DNA of 64,000 bases. It comes from UBA10649 sp963842725 (GTDB lineage Bacteria; Actinomycetota; Actinomycetes; S36-B12). The notes under the pieces were generated by a model. That model was not told the DNA's origin, ran no database searches, and saw only the letters and a list, made by a program, of their open reading frames with translations. The stretch spans positions 186,001 through 250,000 of the forward strand of contig CAWJHN010000003.1 of NCBI GenBank assembly GCA_963842725.1, read 5' to 3'. Both the position numbers and the translations under genes were made by a program. Below, piece by piece: positions 27,790 through 36,765 of this stretch (its first letter is position 1; the number at the start of each line of letters is the position of its first letter).

Positions 27790-29280
27790 CTAACGGTAAT
27801 GGACGGACGCCGGGGCGGTGGGACGCGCCTGACGGCGGCCCCGGCCGGCCGGATCGGACACGAGCCACAGGCTCCCGAGGACGAAGGCGGCCGTCGCCGC
27901 TGCGCCCACCACGAGGATCGCGGGCAGGGGGAGGTCGGCCGCGGTCCACGCGACCGGGGGATTGATGTCGAAGATGCCGAATCCCGAGCCGATGGAGTAT
28001 CGATGGGCGTTCACCCACAGCGACAGGACGGCACTGCCCGTCAGCGCCACCGCGAGCACCAGGCCCGGCACCCGCGGCAGGGCGAGCGCCACTCTGGGGC
28101 GGGGTCCCAGGCACAGGGTCGACAGCAGCAGGAGCACCAGGGGGAGCAGGTAGCGCGCCTGCACGACCTCGCCGACCCCGAGCCCCTCCTTCTGGAGGAA
28201 CCACAGCGGGATGCAGACCAGGCCGGCGAAGGCGACGGCAACGGCGGTGGCCTTGCGTCGCCCCATCGATCCGAGGCCCCGGTAGGCGAGGGCCCCCAGG
28301 GCCAGCGTCCCGACGATCGGCGCCAGCGGCGGCAGCACGGTGTCGTTCCAGCCGAGGGCGCCGCCGCCCACCGCCTGCTGGACGAGCACCGGCAGGAACA
28401 CGAGGTTCGTCAGCAGCAGTCCGATGCCAGGGTCGGCGCCGCCCATGGGGTCGCCCTGGCCGCCCGGGGAGCCGGCCAGGAGGTAGGTGACCGCACCGAA
28501 CGCGGCCACGACCACCACCACCGCGGTCGAGACCGGGGCAGCGCGCAGTCGACGCGGCCCGGTCAGGATCCCCACGAGGGCTGCGGCGAGGACGACGTAG
28601 GCGGCCGCGTCGATGCGAGCCCCGGCCGCCATCGTCCCCGTCACGACGGTGCCGGCGGCGATCAGCCAGGTCCGTCGATTGCGCCAGTCGCGACGGTGCA
28701 GCAGCGCCAGCGCGAACGCCCAGAACAGTCCGACCCCGACGACCGCCCACCCACTCGGGTTGGTGGACGCGACAACGAAGAGCCCCAGCGGGATGAACCC
28801 GACCGTGACCGCCGTGAGGCTGGCGTACCGGATACCGAGCGGGACCACCCTGAGCATCAGGGCCAGCAGGACGCTGGCCAGCGCGGCGTTCGCGAGTCGC
28901 ATGCCGAGCACGGACCGCTCGACGTCCGGACCGACCAGCAGCGCCATCGCCCGGTAGTACAGGCTCGGGTACAGGCCGGCCGTCTCGTTCACGCGGATGG
29001 TCTCGACCATGGTGTCGGGGAGCGTGGCCTTGCAGGCAGCGGTGACCTCGTCGTCGAATGCGAAGCAGGTCGAGGCATCGACGACCGCCGCGGGCACGCG
29101 GCGCGCGAGCGGGTCACCCGGAACGCCCTCGCATCGTCCGGACTCGATGCCCGCGGCGCACCAGATCGACGTCAGGTGGTAGTCGTCGTCAGGTGAGGAC
29201 CCCGCCGGCGACGTCAACGCCCAGGACGCGCACATGACGAAGAAGGCCGCCGGCAGCCACAGCCACGCCCAGCGCCTCAT
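27790..29280 (-). CDS. DUF2142 polytopic membrane protein
   Basis: A 496-residue protein with about a dozen hydrophobic segments. The N-terminus is WLWLPAAFFVMCASWALTSP, followed by the SSPDDDYHLTSIWCA loop with acidic residues, as in DUF2142 and GT-C enzymes generally. VNETAGLYPSLYYRAMALL and LQKEGLGVGEVVQARYLLPL are the next recognisable segments; the RYLLP motif is typical of the family. The start overlaps the upstream GT4 stop as ATGA. It is probably a GT-C-type transferase using a lipid-linked donor, inferred. Confidence 0.85.
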   Translation of the reverse strand: MRRWAWLWLPAAFFVMCASWALTSPAGSSPDDDYHLTSIWCAAGIESGRCEGVPGDPLARRVPAAVVDASTCFAFDDEVTAACKATLPDTMVETIRVNETAGLYPSLYYRAMALLVGPDVERSVLGMRLANAALASVLLALMLRVVPLGIRYASLTAVTVGFIPLGLFVVASTNPSGWAVVGVGLFWAFALALLHRRDWRNRRTWLIAAGTVVTGTMAAGARIDAAAYVVLAAALVGILTGPRRLRAAPVSTAVVVVVAAFGAVTYLLAGSPGGQGDPMGGADPGIGLLLTNLVFLPVLVQQAVGGGALGWNDTVLPPLAPIVGTLALGALAYRGLGSMGRRKATAVAVAFAGLVCIPLWFLQKEGLGVGEVVQARYLLPLVLLLLSTLCLGPRPRVALALPRVPGLVLAVALTGSAVLSLWVNAHRYSIGSGFGIFDINPPVAWTAADLPLPAILVVGAAATAAFVLGSLWLVSDPAGRGRRQARPTAPASVHYR

Positions 29281-30425
29281 GCGCCGGCCGCCGTGTCGGC
29301 GACCTCGGCCGCGAAGGCCGCCCAGGTGGGGACGGCCTCGGCGTCGAGCTCTGCGCGCAGCCCGGACAGGGCGTCCGCCTCGCAGTAGGCGCCGAACAGA
29401 CCCACGAGGTCGTCGTGGGACATTGCCGGCACCCGGCGCGCACCCCGACCCGCCATCAGGTCGCCGGCCGGCTGCTCCCCGTCGAAGAGCACGGGCGTGC
29501 CGAGCCGGATCGCCTCGAGGACCGGGATGCCGTACCCCTCGGTGCCGATGGAGAGGAACGCGCTGGACCGTTGAACCGCGTCGTAGACCTGGGCATCCGA
29601 CGCACCCTGCAGCCAGGTCACCCTCGCGCCTGATGCGATCGCCGACCTGACGGCCTCGTTGATCGACTCGTCCGAGGCGGACGGGCTGCCGATGAAGGCG
29701 AGCTCCGCCTCGACGTCCGTTCGGGCGGTCGCGTCGAGGAACGCATCGAGGATCTCGACCGGGCGCTTGCGCGCCTCCATCGTGCCGAGCCGGACGAAGC
29801 GCGGACGCGGCGGTGGCTCGCCGGCACGAATCGCGATGTGGTCGCCGCCGGGGTGCGCGACGCGCGTCACGCGTGCCGGATCACGTCGAAGCCGGCCAAG
29901 GATGCCCGAGCGCGCGTACTCGCTGATGCACACCACCGCGTCGGCCACGGCCAGGTGCCGGAAGTACCAGCTCACGAAGGCCGCGCTCCCTGGCGTGAAC
30001 CGGTAGTTCGCCGGCTCGCTCATCGGCAGCACGTCATAGCCGACCATCACCGTGGGGACGCACTTCGCGAAGACCTCGAAGCGCTCGAGCACGCTCGGCA
30101 GATAGGACACCTCGGGCAGCAGCCAGGCGTCGAAGATCGCCAGCAGGTCACCGCTCCTGACCCGAACCGGGCTCATCTCGGCCACACGGTCGCGGACCAG
30201 CAGTCGCAGGTCCTGACCGGGCTCCCTCGGCAGGAACGGGATCGTCAGCAGGTCGGCGGCCTGCGCCGGCGTCAGGAGGCCGAACTGATCGCCGATGGGG
30301 ACCACGAAGTCGGCCTGCACCCGCTCGACCGGCCATTCGAGGGCCAGGTACTGCAGCACGCGCTGGATTCCCGACCCGTAGGGGTCACGCACGAACTGCT
30401 CGATGTCTACGCCGACGTACCTCAT
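29277..30425 (-). CDS. GT4-family glycosyltransferase
   Basis: A 382-residue protein starting at ATG 30425, which overlaps the stop of the giant fusion gene as ATGA. It begins RYVGVDIEQFVRDPYGSGIQ, and has FDAWLLPEVSYLPSVLERFE, VVCISEYARSGILGRLRRDP, RFVRLGTMEARKRPVEILDA and FLSIGTEGYGIPVLEAIRLG (EGYGIPVLE). The fold is GT-B, retaining. A downstream ATGA overlap couples it to DUF2142. Donor and acceptor are not evident. Confidence 0.87.
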   Translation of the reverse strand: MRYVGVDIEQFVRDPYGSGIQRVLQYLALEWPVERVQADFVVPIGDQFGLLTPAQAADLLTIPFLPREPGQDLRLLVRDRVAEMSPVRVRSGDLLAIFDAWLLPEVSYLPSVLERFEVFAKCVPTVMVGYDVLPMSEPANYRFTPGSAAFVSWYFRHLAVADAVVCISEYARSGILGRLRRDPARVTRVAHPGGDHIAIRAGEPPPRPRFVRLGTMEARKRPVEILDAFLDATARTDVEAELAFIGSPSASDESINEAVRSAIASGARVTWLQGASDAQVYDAVQRSSAFLSIGTEGYGIPVLEAIRLGTPVLFDGEQPAGDLMAGRGARRVPAMSHDDLVGLFGAYCEADALSGLRAELDAEAVPTWAAFAAEVADTAAGA

Positions 30426-33400
30426 CCGGCACTGCCCACGCGGTCTTCGGACTCGACGAGAAGGCCGAGGAGGGCCTCGGCGTACCGCCTCGGCGACTTG
30501 CGGTCGAGGTACTCGACGCGCATCCGCTCGCGCACGTCGGGCGCGATGGGATCGGCCAGCCTCCGCTCGATCGCCTCGGCGACCATGACCGGGCTCACGT
30601 CGTCCGGCAGTCGGTCGACGAAGTCGGGCGTGTCGACGTCGATCGCCAGTCCCGAGCTGGCCAGGCTCGTGGTCCCGTAGGCGGCGAGGTCGCTGAGCGG
30701 GCCGCTGACTCCGAGCAGCGGGCTGATGCGCAGCTGCAGTCCGAGGTCGACCGCCAGGAGGTAGTCCCGGAACTGCTCGTCGGTGAGGAACCCCGTGACG
30801 TCGAAGTTGGCGATTCCGGCCTCGCGCGCGCGGGCCGAGAGGGACGCGACGACATCTGCGCTGGCCGCGCCTGCGAGGTGGAGGGAGACGCGATGACCCC
30901 ACTGGGTCAGCCACGCGGCCGACTCGAGGACGACGTCGGTCATCTTGGTACGCACGTCGACGAAGCCGAACGAGGCGATGTGGACCGTGCCGGCGAACCT
31001 GCCCTCGTCGAAGCCGAGCCGATCGCGCGCATCGCGGCGCATCTGCTCCGTGACGGCCCCCTGCGGAGCCCGCTGGTTGGCGAACGGCAGCAGCCGGGGC
31101 GTGACGCCGGTCTCGGCCGCGATGCGCGGCGCTGCGCTCGGCGAGTGCATGATCAGCATCCTCGCCCGGCGGGCGATCTCCCAGAATCCCGCGTTCTGCA
31201 GCAGCCGCATGTCGTCGATCTGGTCGTCGAGCGGCGGGTCGAGCGACCGTCGACCGGATCCCCGGAGCATCACCTGCTCGACACCGCCCTTGCCGCGCAT
31301 GGCCATGTAGAGCTCGACCATCCGCGTGTCGTGGGCGACCACGACCGAGTCGACGGAGTCGAGGATCTCCAGGAACGGGATGTGGAAGTGGCTGTTGCCG
31401 ACGACGGACACGAAGGCGTCGTGGCCGCTCCCCCGGGCGAACACGTCATCGATGCCGGCGTGCCGCAGCCGCACCCCGGCGGGCGTGCTCGACGCCACGT
31501 CCGCGCCCTGCGTCGTGTAGACGGTGAGATCGCACAGCCGGGCCAGCTCGACCGCGGTGGTCGTCGAGAAGTCCGCGACGCCCGATCGCTGCGGCACCCA
31601 CGGGGTCGCGAACCCGACATCGAGGGAGCGGCCGGCCACGTAGACGGCGGCCGGGGGAAGGTCGACGGACGCCGACTTGACGTTGTCGGCGACCATGCGG
31701 CCGAGTACGTCCTCGAGCGATGCGTGCTGGTGCTGCAGGAGGTTTCGCATCTGCCTCGACTGCGTCGAGCCCTTCCGGGTGTGTCGCGAGATCGCCCGCT
31801 GCAGGCTGCGAGGGCTACTCGGATCGGCCAGGTAGGAGCCGGACCCGATGAGCTCCCGATGAGCGGGGATGTCCGTCGCCACGACGGGAGTTCCAGCGCG
31901 CAGCGCCTCGATCACGGGAAGGCTCAGGCCCTCGTCGAAGGACGCCACCACGACCAGGCTCGCCGACGCGAGGAGCTGATGCATCTCCTCGTCGCTGATC
32001 CGACCGGTCGTCACCGCCTCGCCCGGTCGCATCGCGGCGGCGATCGACCAGTGGTGGACGCGCGTCTCCTGCCCGGCCATCCCGACGACCACCACGTCGC
32101 GGGGCTCGTCGAGACCGGCGGTCGCCGCCCCGATCCCGGCGAGCGCGCCGAAGGTGTTCTTCCGCGGCTCGTCACCGGTCATCACCACGATCGGTCCGGT
32201 CCCGCCGGACGGCGCCGTCACCTCGCCGGCCGGGAGGACATCGCGCGGCCAGGCGACCACCGCCGAGGTCGTCCCCGGGGCCTCGGTCGAACGGCCGAGG
32301 AAACCGGCCAGTTCCTCGCCGGCGAGGTGAGAGATGCAGACGAAGTCGTCGTACATGCGCAACGCGTCGAGCGCGGCGCCGTACTCGACCCGGGCGGCGA
32401 CGTGGCTCAGGTAGATCGTGGGGTAGTGCATCGGGATGAAGTCGAACACCACGGCTATCTTGTGCGCGCCGCTGTGCAGGAGCGGCACCAGGGGCAGGCT
32501 GGTTGCCGTCATCGGCGAGGGCTGCACGAGCACGCTGTACGCCGCGACCTGGGCCGTGTCGACCCTCGTGACCTGCCGGCAGGCACCGGCCAGCTCAGTC
32601 GGCAGCACCTCGAGACCGTTGTCCACCAGGAGGACGAGTCGGTCGTCGCCGATGGTGGACCGCACCCCGAGCAGGGCCGCCTTGGCGAACCGGCCGATGC
32701 CTCGGGCGCCGAAGGCCGTCGTCTGCAGGCACCGGGCGTCGAACAGGACGCGGTCGCCTCCCGCCCAGGTCGGGCCGGATGGCCGATCGGCCAGGCGCAG
32801 CCGCAGCCGCAGGGCGGCCAGGGTGCGGCCGACCTCATCACCGTGGTTGTCGGTGCGTCGGTCCAGCAGCTCGTCCGTGTCGTACGGTCCGGCCCCCAGC
32901 CAGGCGCGCGCTGCCTGCGCGTCGTCACGCGTGAAGGCGTGCAGGTCGATTCCGCCCGACGGTGCCGGCGGCAGACCCTCGGGCGTGATCCAGCCGACCA
33001 CGTCAGCGGGTGGCCGGCCGAGATACGCCGCATCCGTCAGGTGGACCATGTTCGCGGAGACGTGCTTCAGATGACGCCGACGGACCAGGGACCGCTCAAC
33101 CGGTGCCGGGAGATGAGCCACGGCGCGTCGCGCCCGGAAGAGGACCGCCTTCCCGACCCGGGCGACCTTGCGCGAGTAGCGCCACGACCGCGACCCTTCG
33201 ACCGTGGTGAGGGCGGTCCGAAGCTCGCGGATCTGCTTCTCGTACTCGGACACCGGCACTTCGCCCCGGATGTCGTTGAGGATGAGCTCTCGCTGCCACG
33301 CCCGGCGAATCGCGGCCCGGTCCGCGCGCTGGGAGCTCTGCGCGAGGTCGACCTGCATCCAGCCGTGCTCGCCTGCGTCGACCGCATTGAACGGCACCGC

Positions 33401-34078
33401 CACGGCATCGGCCAGGTCCCGGTGCTCGTCGGCCACGTACCAGCGATTCACGCCGTCGAAGGTCACGTATCGGTACCCGTGGTCCAGCAGTCCGGGTTCC
33501 CACTCCTGATGGCTCGGCGTCGTGGTGCCGGGCAGGACCGCCTCCACGCAGAGGATCCACGGTCGATAACGCGTCAGCGAGAGTCCTTGCAGCACAATGG
33601 ATTCGGCACCCTCGACGTCGATCGTCATGAAGTGGACATCCGTCACGTCGCACGCGTCGAGGATGGCGTCGAGCGACTCGGTGCGGACGGCCACACGCTC
33701 GACCTCGAACCCCCGCTGCGCCGCTACCTCGGCCTCCGCCGCGTCGAGGGTGCCCAGTCCGGTGCCGGGGACCCGGTAGAAGGCGATCTCGCCCGGTCCG
33801 GCGGAGGCAGCCACCTCGACGACGGTGTCCTCAGGTCGGTGGACGCGCAGGTCGGCGGCCAGGATCGGGTCCGCCTCGATCAGGACGCCTCGCCACCCCA
33901 TGTCGTGCAGGCTCGCGGTGATCGACAGGTGACGCGGCTCGTTCGCGCCGACGTCGACGTAGGTGAGCCGGTGGGCCGATGGATCCACGTCGGCGAAAGC
34001 CCGCCAGACGCGCACGTCCTCGGCGTTCTGCGCGAATGACACCCTCTGCGGCACGGGGTACAGGCTACGGCCCTTCAT
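30422..34078 (-). CDS. Giant three-domain protein: FkbM methyltransferase plus two GT4-like domains
   Basis: A 1218-residue protein read intact. Residues about 1-235 are an FkbM-type methyltransferase (VDVGANEPRHLS at 41-52; FMTIDVEGAESIVLQG at 150-165). A linker holds GSRSWR at 295-300. About 445-800 is a GT-B domain with VASFDEGLSLPVIEALRAGT (711-730). About 812-1207 is a second one, opening FATPWVPQRSGVADFS (823-838), the usual start of GT4 enzymes of this branch, and containing LMAMRGK-like and GFLTDEQFRDYL segments. Both look complete. It is the first gene of the long minus operon. It could methylate a sugar and add two residues. The three-fold fusion is unusual in my experience. Confidence 0.88.
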   Translation of the reverse strand: MKGRSLYPVPQRVSFAQNAEDVRVWRAFADVDPSAHRLTYVDVGANEPRHLSITASLHDMGWRGVLIEADPILAADLRVHRPEDTVVEVAASAGPGEIAFYRVPGTGLGTLDAAEAEVAAQRGFEVERVAVRTESLDAILDACDVTDVHFMTIDVEGAESIVLQGLSLTRYRPWILCVEAVLPGTTTPSHQEWEPGLLDHGYRYVTFDGVNRWYVADEHRDLADAVAVPFNAVDAGEHGWMQVDLAQSSQRADRAAIRRAWQRELILNDIRGEVPVSEYEKQIRELRTALTTVEGSRSWRYSRKVARVGKAVLFRARRAVAHLPAPVERSLVRRRHLKHVSANMVHLTDAAYLGRPPADVVGWITPEGLPPAPSGGIDLHAFTRDDAQAARAWLGAGPYDTDELLDRRTDNHGDEVGRTLAALRLRLRLADRPSGPTWAGGDRVLFDARCLQTTAFGARGIGRFAKAALLGVRSTIGDDRLVLLVDNGLEVLPTELAGACRQVTRVDTAQVAAYSVLVQPSPMTATSLPLVPLLHSGAHKIAVVFDFIPMHYPTIYLSHVAARVEYGAALDALRMYDDFVCISHLAGEELAGFLGRSTEAPGTTSAVVAWPRDVLPAGEVTAPSGGTGPIVVMTGDEPRKNTFGALAGIGAATAGLDEPRDVVVVGMAGQETRVHHWSIAAAMRPGEAVTTGRISDEEMHQLLASASLVVVASFDEGLSLPVIEALRAGTPVVATDIPAHRELIGSGSYLADPSSPRSLQRAISRHTRKGSTQSRQMRNLLQHQHASLEDVLGRMVADNVKSASVDLPPAAVYVAGRSLDVGFATPWVPQRSGVADFSTTTAVELARLCDLTVYTTQGADVASSTPAGVRLRHAGIDDVFARGSGHDAFVSVVGNSHFHIPFLEILDSVDSVVVAHDTRMVELYMAMRGKGGVEQVMLRGSGRRSLDPPLDDQIDDMRLLQNAGFWEIARRARMLIMHSPSAAPRIAAETGVTPRLLPFANQRAPQGAVTEQMRRDARDRLGFDEGRFAGTVHIASFGFVDVRTKMTDVVLESAAWLTQWGHRVSLHLAGAASADVVASLSARAREAGIANFDVTGFLTDEQFRDYLLAVDLGLQLRISPLLGVSGPLSDLAAYGTTSLASSGLAIDVDTPDFVDRLPDDVSPVMVAEAIERRLADPIAPDVRERMRVEYLDRKSPRRYAEALLGLLVESEDRVGSAG

Positions 34079-34123
34079 CGCCCGTCTCGGAGCACATCAC
34101 CCCTTGCCCCGCAGCGCCTGACC

Positions 34124-34138
34124 GTGACGGCCCGTCAC
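34124..34138. promoter_or_regulatory. Perfect 15-base palindrome in divergent promoter region
   Basis: GTGACGGCCCGTCAC is a 7-1-7 perfect inverted repeat, 46 bases upstream of the FkbM-GT-GT start and 6 bases before the plus-strand -10 box TAGATT. It sits where a regulator could block either promoter. No candidate regulator gene occurs in the window. Confidence 0.4.
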
Positions 34139-34144
34139 AGGCGA

Positions 34145-34175
34145 TAGATTCCGGGGTGTGACGGGGCCGCAATGA
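34145..34175 (+). promoter_or_regulatory. -10 box TAGATT and five-codon leaderless frame ahead of 34172 gene
   Basis: TAGATT (34145-34150) is seven bases from GTG 34158. That GTG opens GTG-ACG-GGG-CCG-CAA-TGA, whose stop (34173-34175) overlaps the ATG at 34172 as ATGA. The short frame could be a leaderless uORF coupling translation into the membrane-protein gene. Confidence 0.35.
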
Positions 34176-35761
34176 GTCGCAGACGACGAGAGGTGGCGCC
34201 GGACCTCCCGGCCGAGCGGAGGCAGCCCCACGAGAAGGGCGGAATGGCCGTGCTCTCCTGGCGGGACCGGTCCCTCGTCGCGATCGTGGCTCTCCTTGCT
34301 GCAGCGGGGCACTCCATCGCGACTCCCTTCGTCGTCAACCAGAATCAGTACTTCGTGCACGCCGTCGGAGACTCGGACCCACGCCTCGCAGACGACTGGC
34401 TGACCAACACCACCGATCCCTACCCGTTCTTCAGCACCGTCATGCGGTTCGCCTATGAGCTCGCCGGCAGCACCGGACTTCGGGGCCTGGCCTACCTGGC
34501 AACGGTGACCGGACTGGTGGCCGTCTTCATGCTGGCCCGCCAGGTGTCCCCTCGCGCGTCGCTGGGCGTCCCACTGACGGCAATGCTCCTGGTCGGGCTG
34601 ACGCTGTCGGTCGGGCGGCTGGGCTCCTTCATCCCGAGCGACTGGAGCGTCTCTGCGTTCCAGGGATTCGCCGGTCAGTACCTGCTGATGAAGCCGGGGT
34701 ACGTCCAACCGAGCACCGCGGGGGTACTGGTCCTCCTCTCGCTGCCACTGTGGCTGCAGTACTTCCGTTCCGGTGGCGACAAGGCGATCTGGCGTCCGCT
34801 CAGCGCCATCGGCCTGGCCGTCGTCGCCTCGGCGCTCGCCCCCACCTACGTCGTCGTGATGGCTGTGGCCCTGGGCGCCGCCCTCGTGACCGACCTCCTG
34901 ACCGGCCAGCGGCTCAGCAGGCTGCCCTGGTACGCGGCCGCACTCGTCGCTTCAGGGGTCGCGATGCTCGTGACCAATCCCGCCATGCTCGGCCTCGGCG
35001 CCTCCAGCCTGGACAGCGACACCGCGCTGAGCCGATTCGCCTTCGAGCTCTTCCCCAACCACACGCTGTTCACCCGGTGGCCGGTGGACGACAGCACCCT
35101 GCTCCTGGTCATCGCCTCGGCCGTCATCCTGGCCCCCGGACTGCGGTGCTACGCCTGGCTCTCACGCTGGCTCCTCGTGGCGACCGGTGCCGCCCTCGCC
35201 AGCGCCGTCCTCGTGTACGCAACACGCTGGCCGACCCTGGCCCTCCTGTTCCCGTGGCGGGTCAGTGTGATCGTCGTGCCGGTAGCGGCGACCCTCATTG
35301 CCGTTCGGGCCGCGCAGCTCCTGCAGCGACTGCCGCGAGACCACTGGCGGTGGAAGGTCGTCATGGTGGCCGGGGTCATCGCGATCCCCGGCGTCGCCAG
35401 CACACTGGCCAAGCAGTCCCCCGCCGAGGCCGAAGCGCCGGTGGCCGCCGCCGTCGCAGCACAGCCGCAGGGCACGGGTCTGATCCCCCTAGGCACGGGC
35501 ACGCTCAGGCTCAATGCGGGGCTCCCCGTCTACGTGGACAGCATGTCTCCCCCCTACGCGTCGGCGGATCTGGTGGAGTTCTGGCGGAGGGTCGACCAGG
35601 TCAACGCGTTCTGGGCCGATCCAGAGTCCTTCTGCACCGCCGACTGGGCCGACGAGATCGACTGGATCGAACTGCCGTCTACGACGGCCGGTCCTACGTG
35701 CGCGAGCGAATGGCCGGTGCTGGCGGACACCGGCGAATGGCGCGTGATCCAGCGGCCCTAG
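34172..35761 (+). CDS. Polytopic membrane protein (DUF6798-like, GT-C-like)
   Basis: A 529-residue protein if ATG 34172 is used. An internal ATG at 34244, preceded by AAGGGCGGA, begins MAVLSWRDRSLVAIVALLAA and is an equally likely start. After the first helix a loop reads NQNQYFVHAVGDSDPRLADD and then WLTNTTDPYPFFSTVMRF, which I associate with DUF6798 proteins. About ten more helices follow, then a soluble C-terminus with two cysteines and several tryptophans. Probably an extracytoplasmic glycosyltransferase by topology, not proven. Its stop directly abuts that of the convergent Gmd-like gene. Confidence 0.75.
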   Translation: MSRRRREVAPDLPAERRQPHEKGGMAVLSWRDRSLVAIVALLAAAGHSIATPFVVNQNQYFVHAVGDSDPRLADDWLTNTTDPYPFFSTVMRFAYELAGSTGLRGLAYLATVTGLVAVFMLARQVSPRASLGVPLTAMLLVGLTLSVGRLGSFIPSDWSVSAFQGFAGQYLLMKPGYVQPSTAGVLVLLSLPLWLQYFRSGGDKAIWRPLSAIGLAVVASALAPTYVVVMAVALGAALVTDLLTGQRLSRLPWYAAALVASGVAMLVTNPAMLGLGASSLDSDTALSRFAFELFPNHTLFTRWPVDDSTLLLVIASAVILAPGLRCYAWLSRWLLVATGAALASAVLVYATRWPTLALLFPWRVSVIVVPVAATLIAVRAAQLLQRLPRDHWRWKVVMVAGVIAIPGVASTLAKQSPAEAEAPVAAAVAAQPQGTGLIPLGTGTLRLNAGLPVYVDSMSPPYASADLVEFWRRVDQVNAFWADPESFCTADWADEIDWIELPSTTAGPTCASEWPVLADTGEWRVIQRP

Positions 35762-36745
35762 TCAGGCCTCGTGCCAGAGCAGCTGCGGATCACCCACCAG
35801 CCGCATGTCGTAGGCGACCATCGACTCGGCGATCTCGGCGAACGACTTGGTGTGCTGCCACCCGAGGGCGGCGTATGCCTTGGCACTGTTGCCGCGGAGC
35901 ACGGTCGGTTCCGTGGACCGGCGCAGGTCCTCGCGCGTGATCACGTGATCCTGCCAGTCGTCGATGCCCGCCGCCGTGAACGCGATCTCGAGGAACTGCT
36001 TGAGCCAATGGGTCTCGCCCGTGGCCAGGATGTAGTCATCGGCCGTGTCGGCGGCCATCATCAGGCGCATTCCGCGCACGTAGTCGGGAGCCCAGCCCCA
36101 GTCGCGGCAGACCTCGATGTTGCCCAGCTCGAGCGACTCCTGCAGCCCGGCCGCGATCCGCGCAGCGCCCTCGGTGATCCGCCGCGTGACGAATCCGCTG
36201 CCACGCAACGGCGACTCGTGGTTGTACAGGATCGCCGACGATGCATGAAGTCCGTCGTCGGCGCGCGCGGCAGCGATGAGGTCCATCGCCTCGGCCTTCG
36301 CCTTGGCGTACGGGGTGCGCGGTGCGCGGGCTGTGCTCTCGTCCTGCGGCTCGGTGTCGCTTCCCTCGAAGATCGTGCCCGATGCGGCCTGGACGAACCG
36401 GCAGCCCGCGTGCGGAAGGGCCTTGATGGCCTCGAGGATGGCGGCCACCGCCTCGACGTTGACGCGGTGCGTCATCTCCGGCTGGTTGACGGACTCCATG
36501 ATCGAGCTGACGCCGCCGAGGTTGTAGATCTCGTCCGGTGCGGTCGACGCGACAACCCCCTTGAGTGCGACGGGGTCGCCGAGGTCGCAGTCGACCACCT
36601 CCACCTGCGGGGCATACGCATGCAGTGTCGAGCCCGAGGTCCCCGGCTTGATGAGGCCCGTGACGCGGTATCCGTCGGCGAGCAGCATCTGCGACAGCAG
36701 AATCCCGTCCTGGCCGGCCGCGCCGGTGATGAGTGCCCTCTTCAT
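35762..36745 (-). CDS. Gmd-like GDP-sugar SDR with altered active site
   Basis: A 327-residue protein 20 bases downstream of gmd. It shares the Gmd cofactor site (ALITGAAGQDGILLSQMLL), YNLGGVSSIMESVNQPE, the TPYAKAKAEAM Tyr146-Lys150 pair, and LYNHESPLRGSGFVTRRIT. Yet the Gmd catalytic ASTSE stretch is replaced by QAASGTIFEG (119-128), so the usual Thr/Glu pair becomes Ser/Thr. Loss of that Glu argues against dehydration. I infer a reductase or epimerase acting on the GDP-4-keto-6-deoxy-mannose made by Gmd, for example to GDP-D-rhamnose. This is inference from alignment by eye. Confidence 0.78.
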   Translation of the reverse strand: MKRALITGAAGQDGILLSQMLLADGYRVTGLIKPGTSGSTLHAYAPQVEVVDCDLGDPVALKGVVASTAPDEIYNLGGVSSIMESVNQPEMTHRVNVEAVAAILEAIKALPHAGCRFVQAASGTIFEGSDTEPQDESTARAPRTPYAKAKAEAMDLIAAARADDGLHASSAILYNHESPLRGSGFVTRRITEGAARIAAGLQESLELGNIEVCRDWGWAPDYVRGMRLMMAADTADDYILATGETHWLKQFLEIAFTAAGIDDWQDHVITREDLRRSTEPTVLRGNSAKAYAALGWQHTKSFAEIAESMVAYDMRLVGDPQLLWHEA

Positions 36746-36765
36746 CGTCGTGGCGTGCCGCGCAC

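Noticed and set aside
30878..34039. 1053-codon open frame on the plus strand
   Set aside because: It mirrors the FkbM-GT-GT gene, has no domain motifs and contains runs of charged residues typical of antisense shadows.
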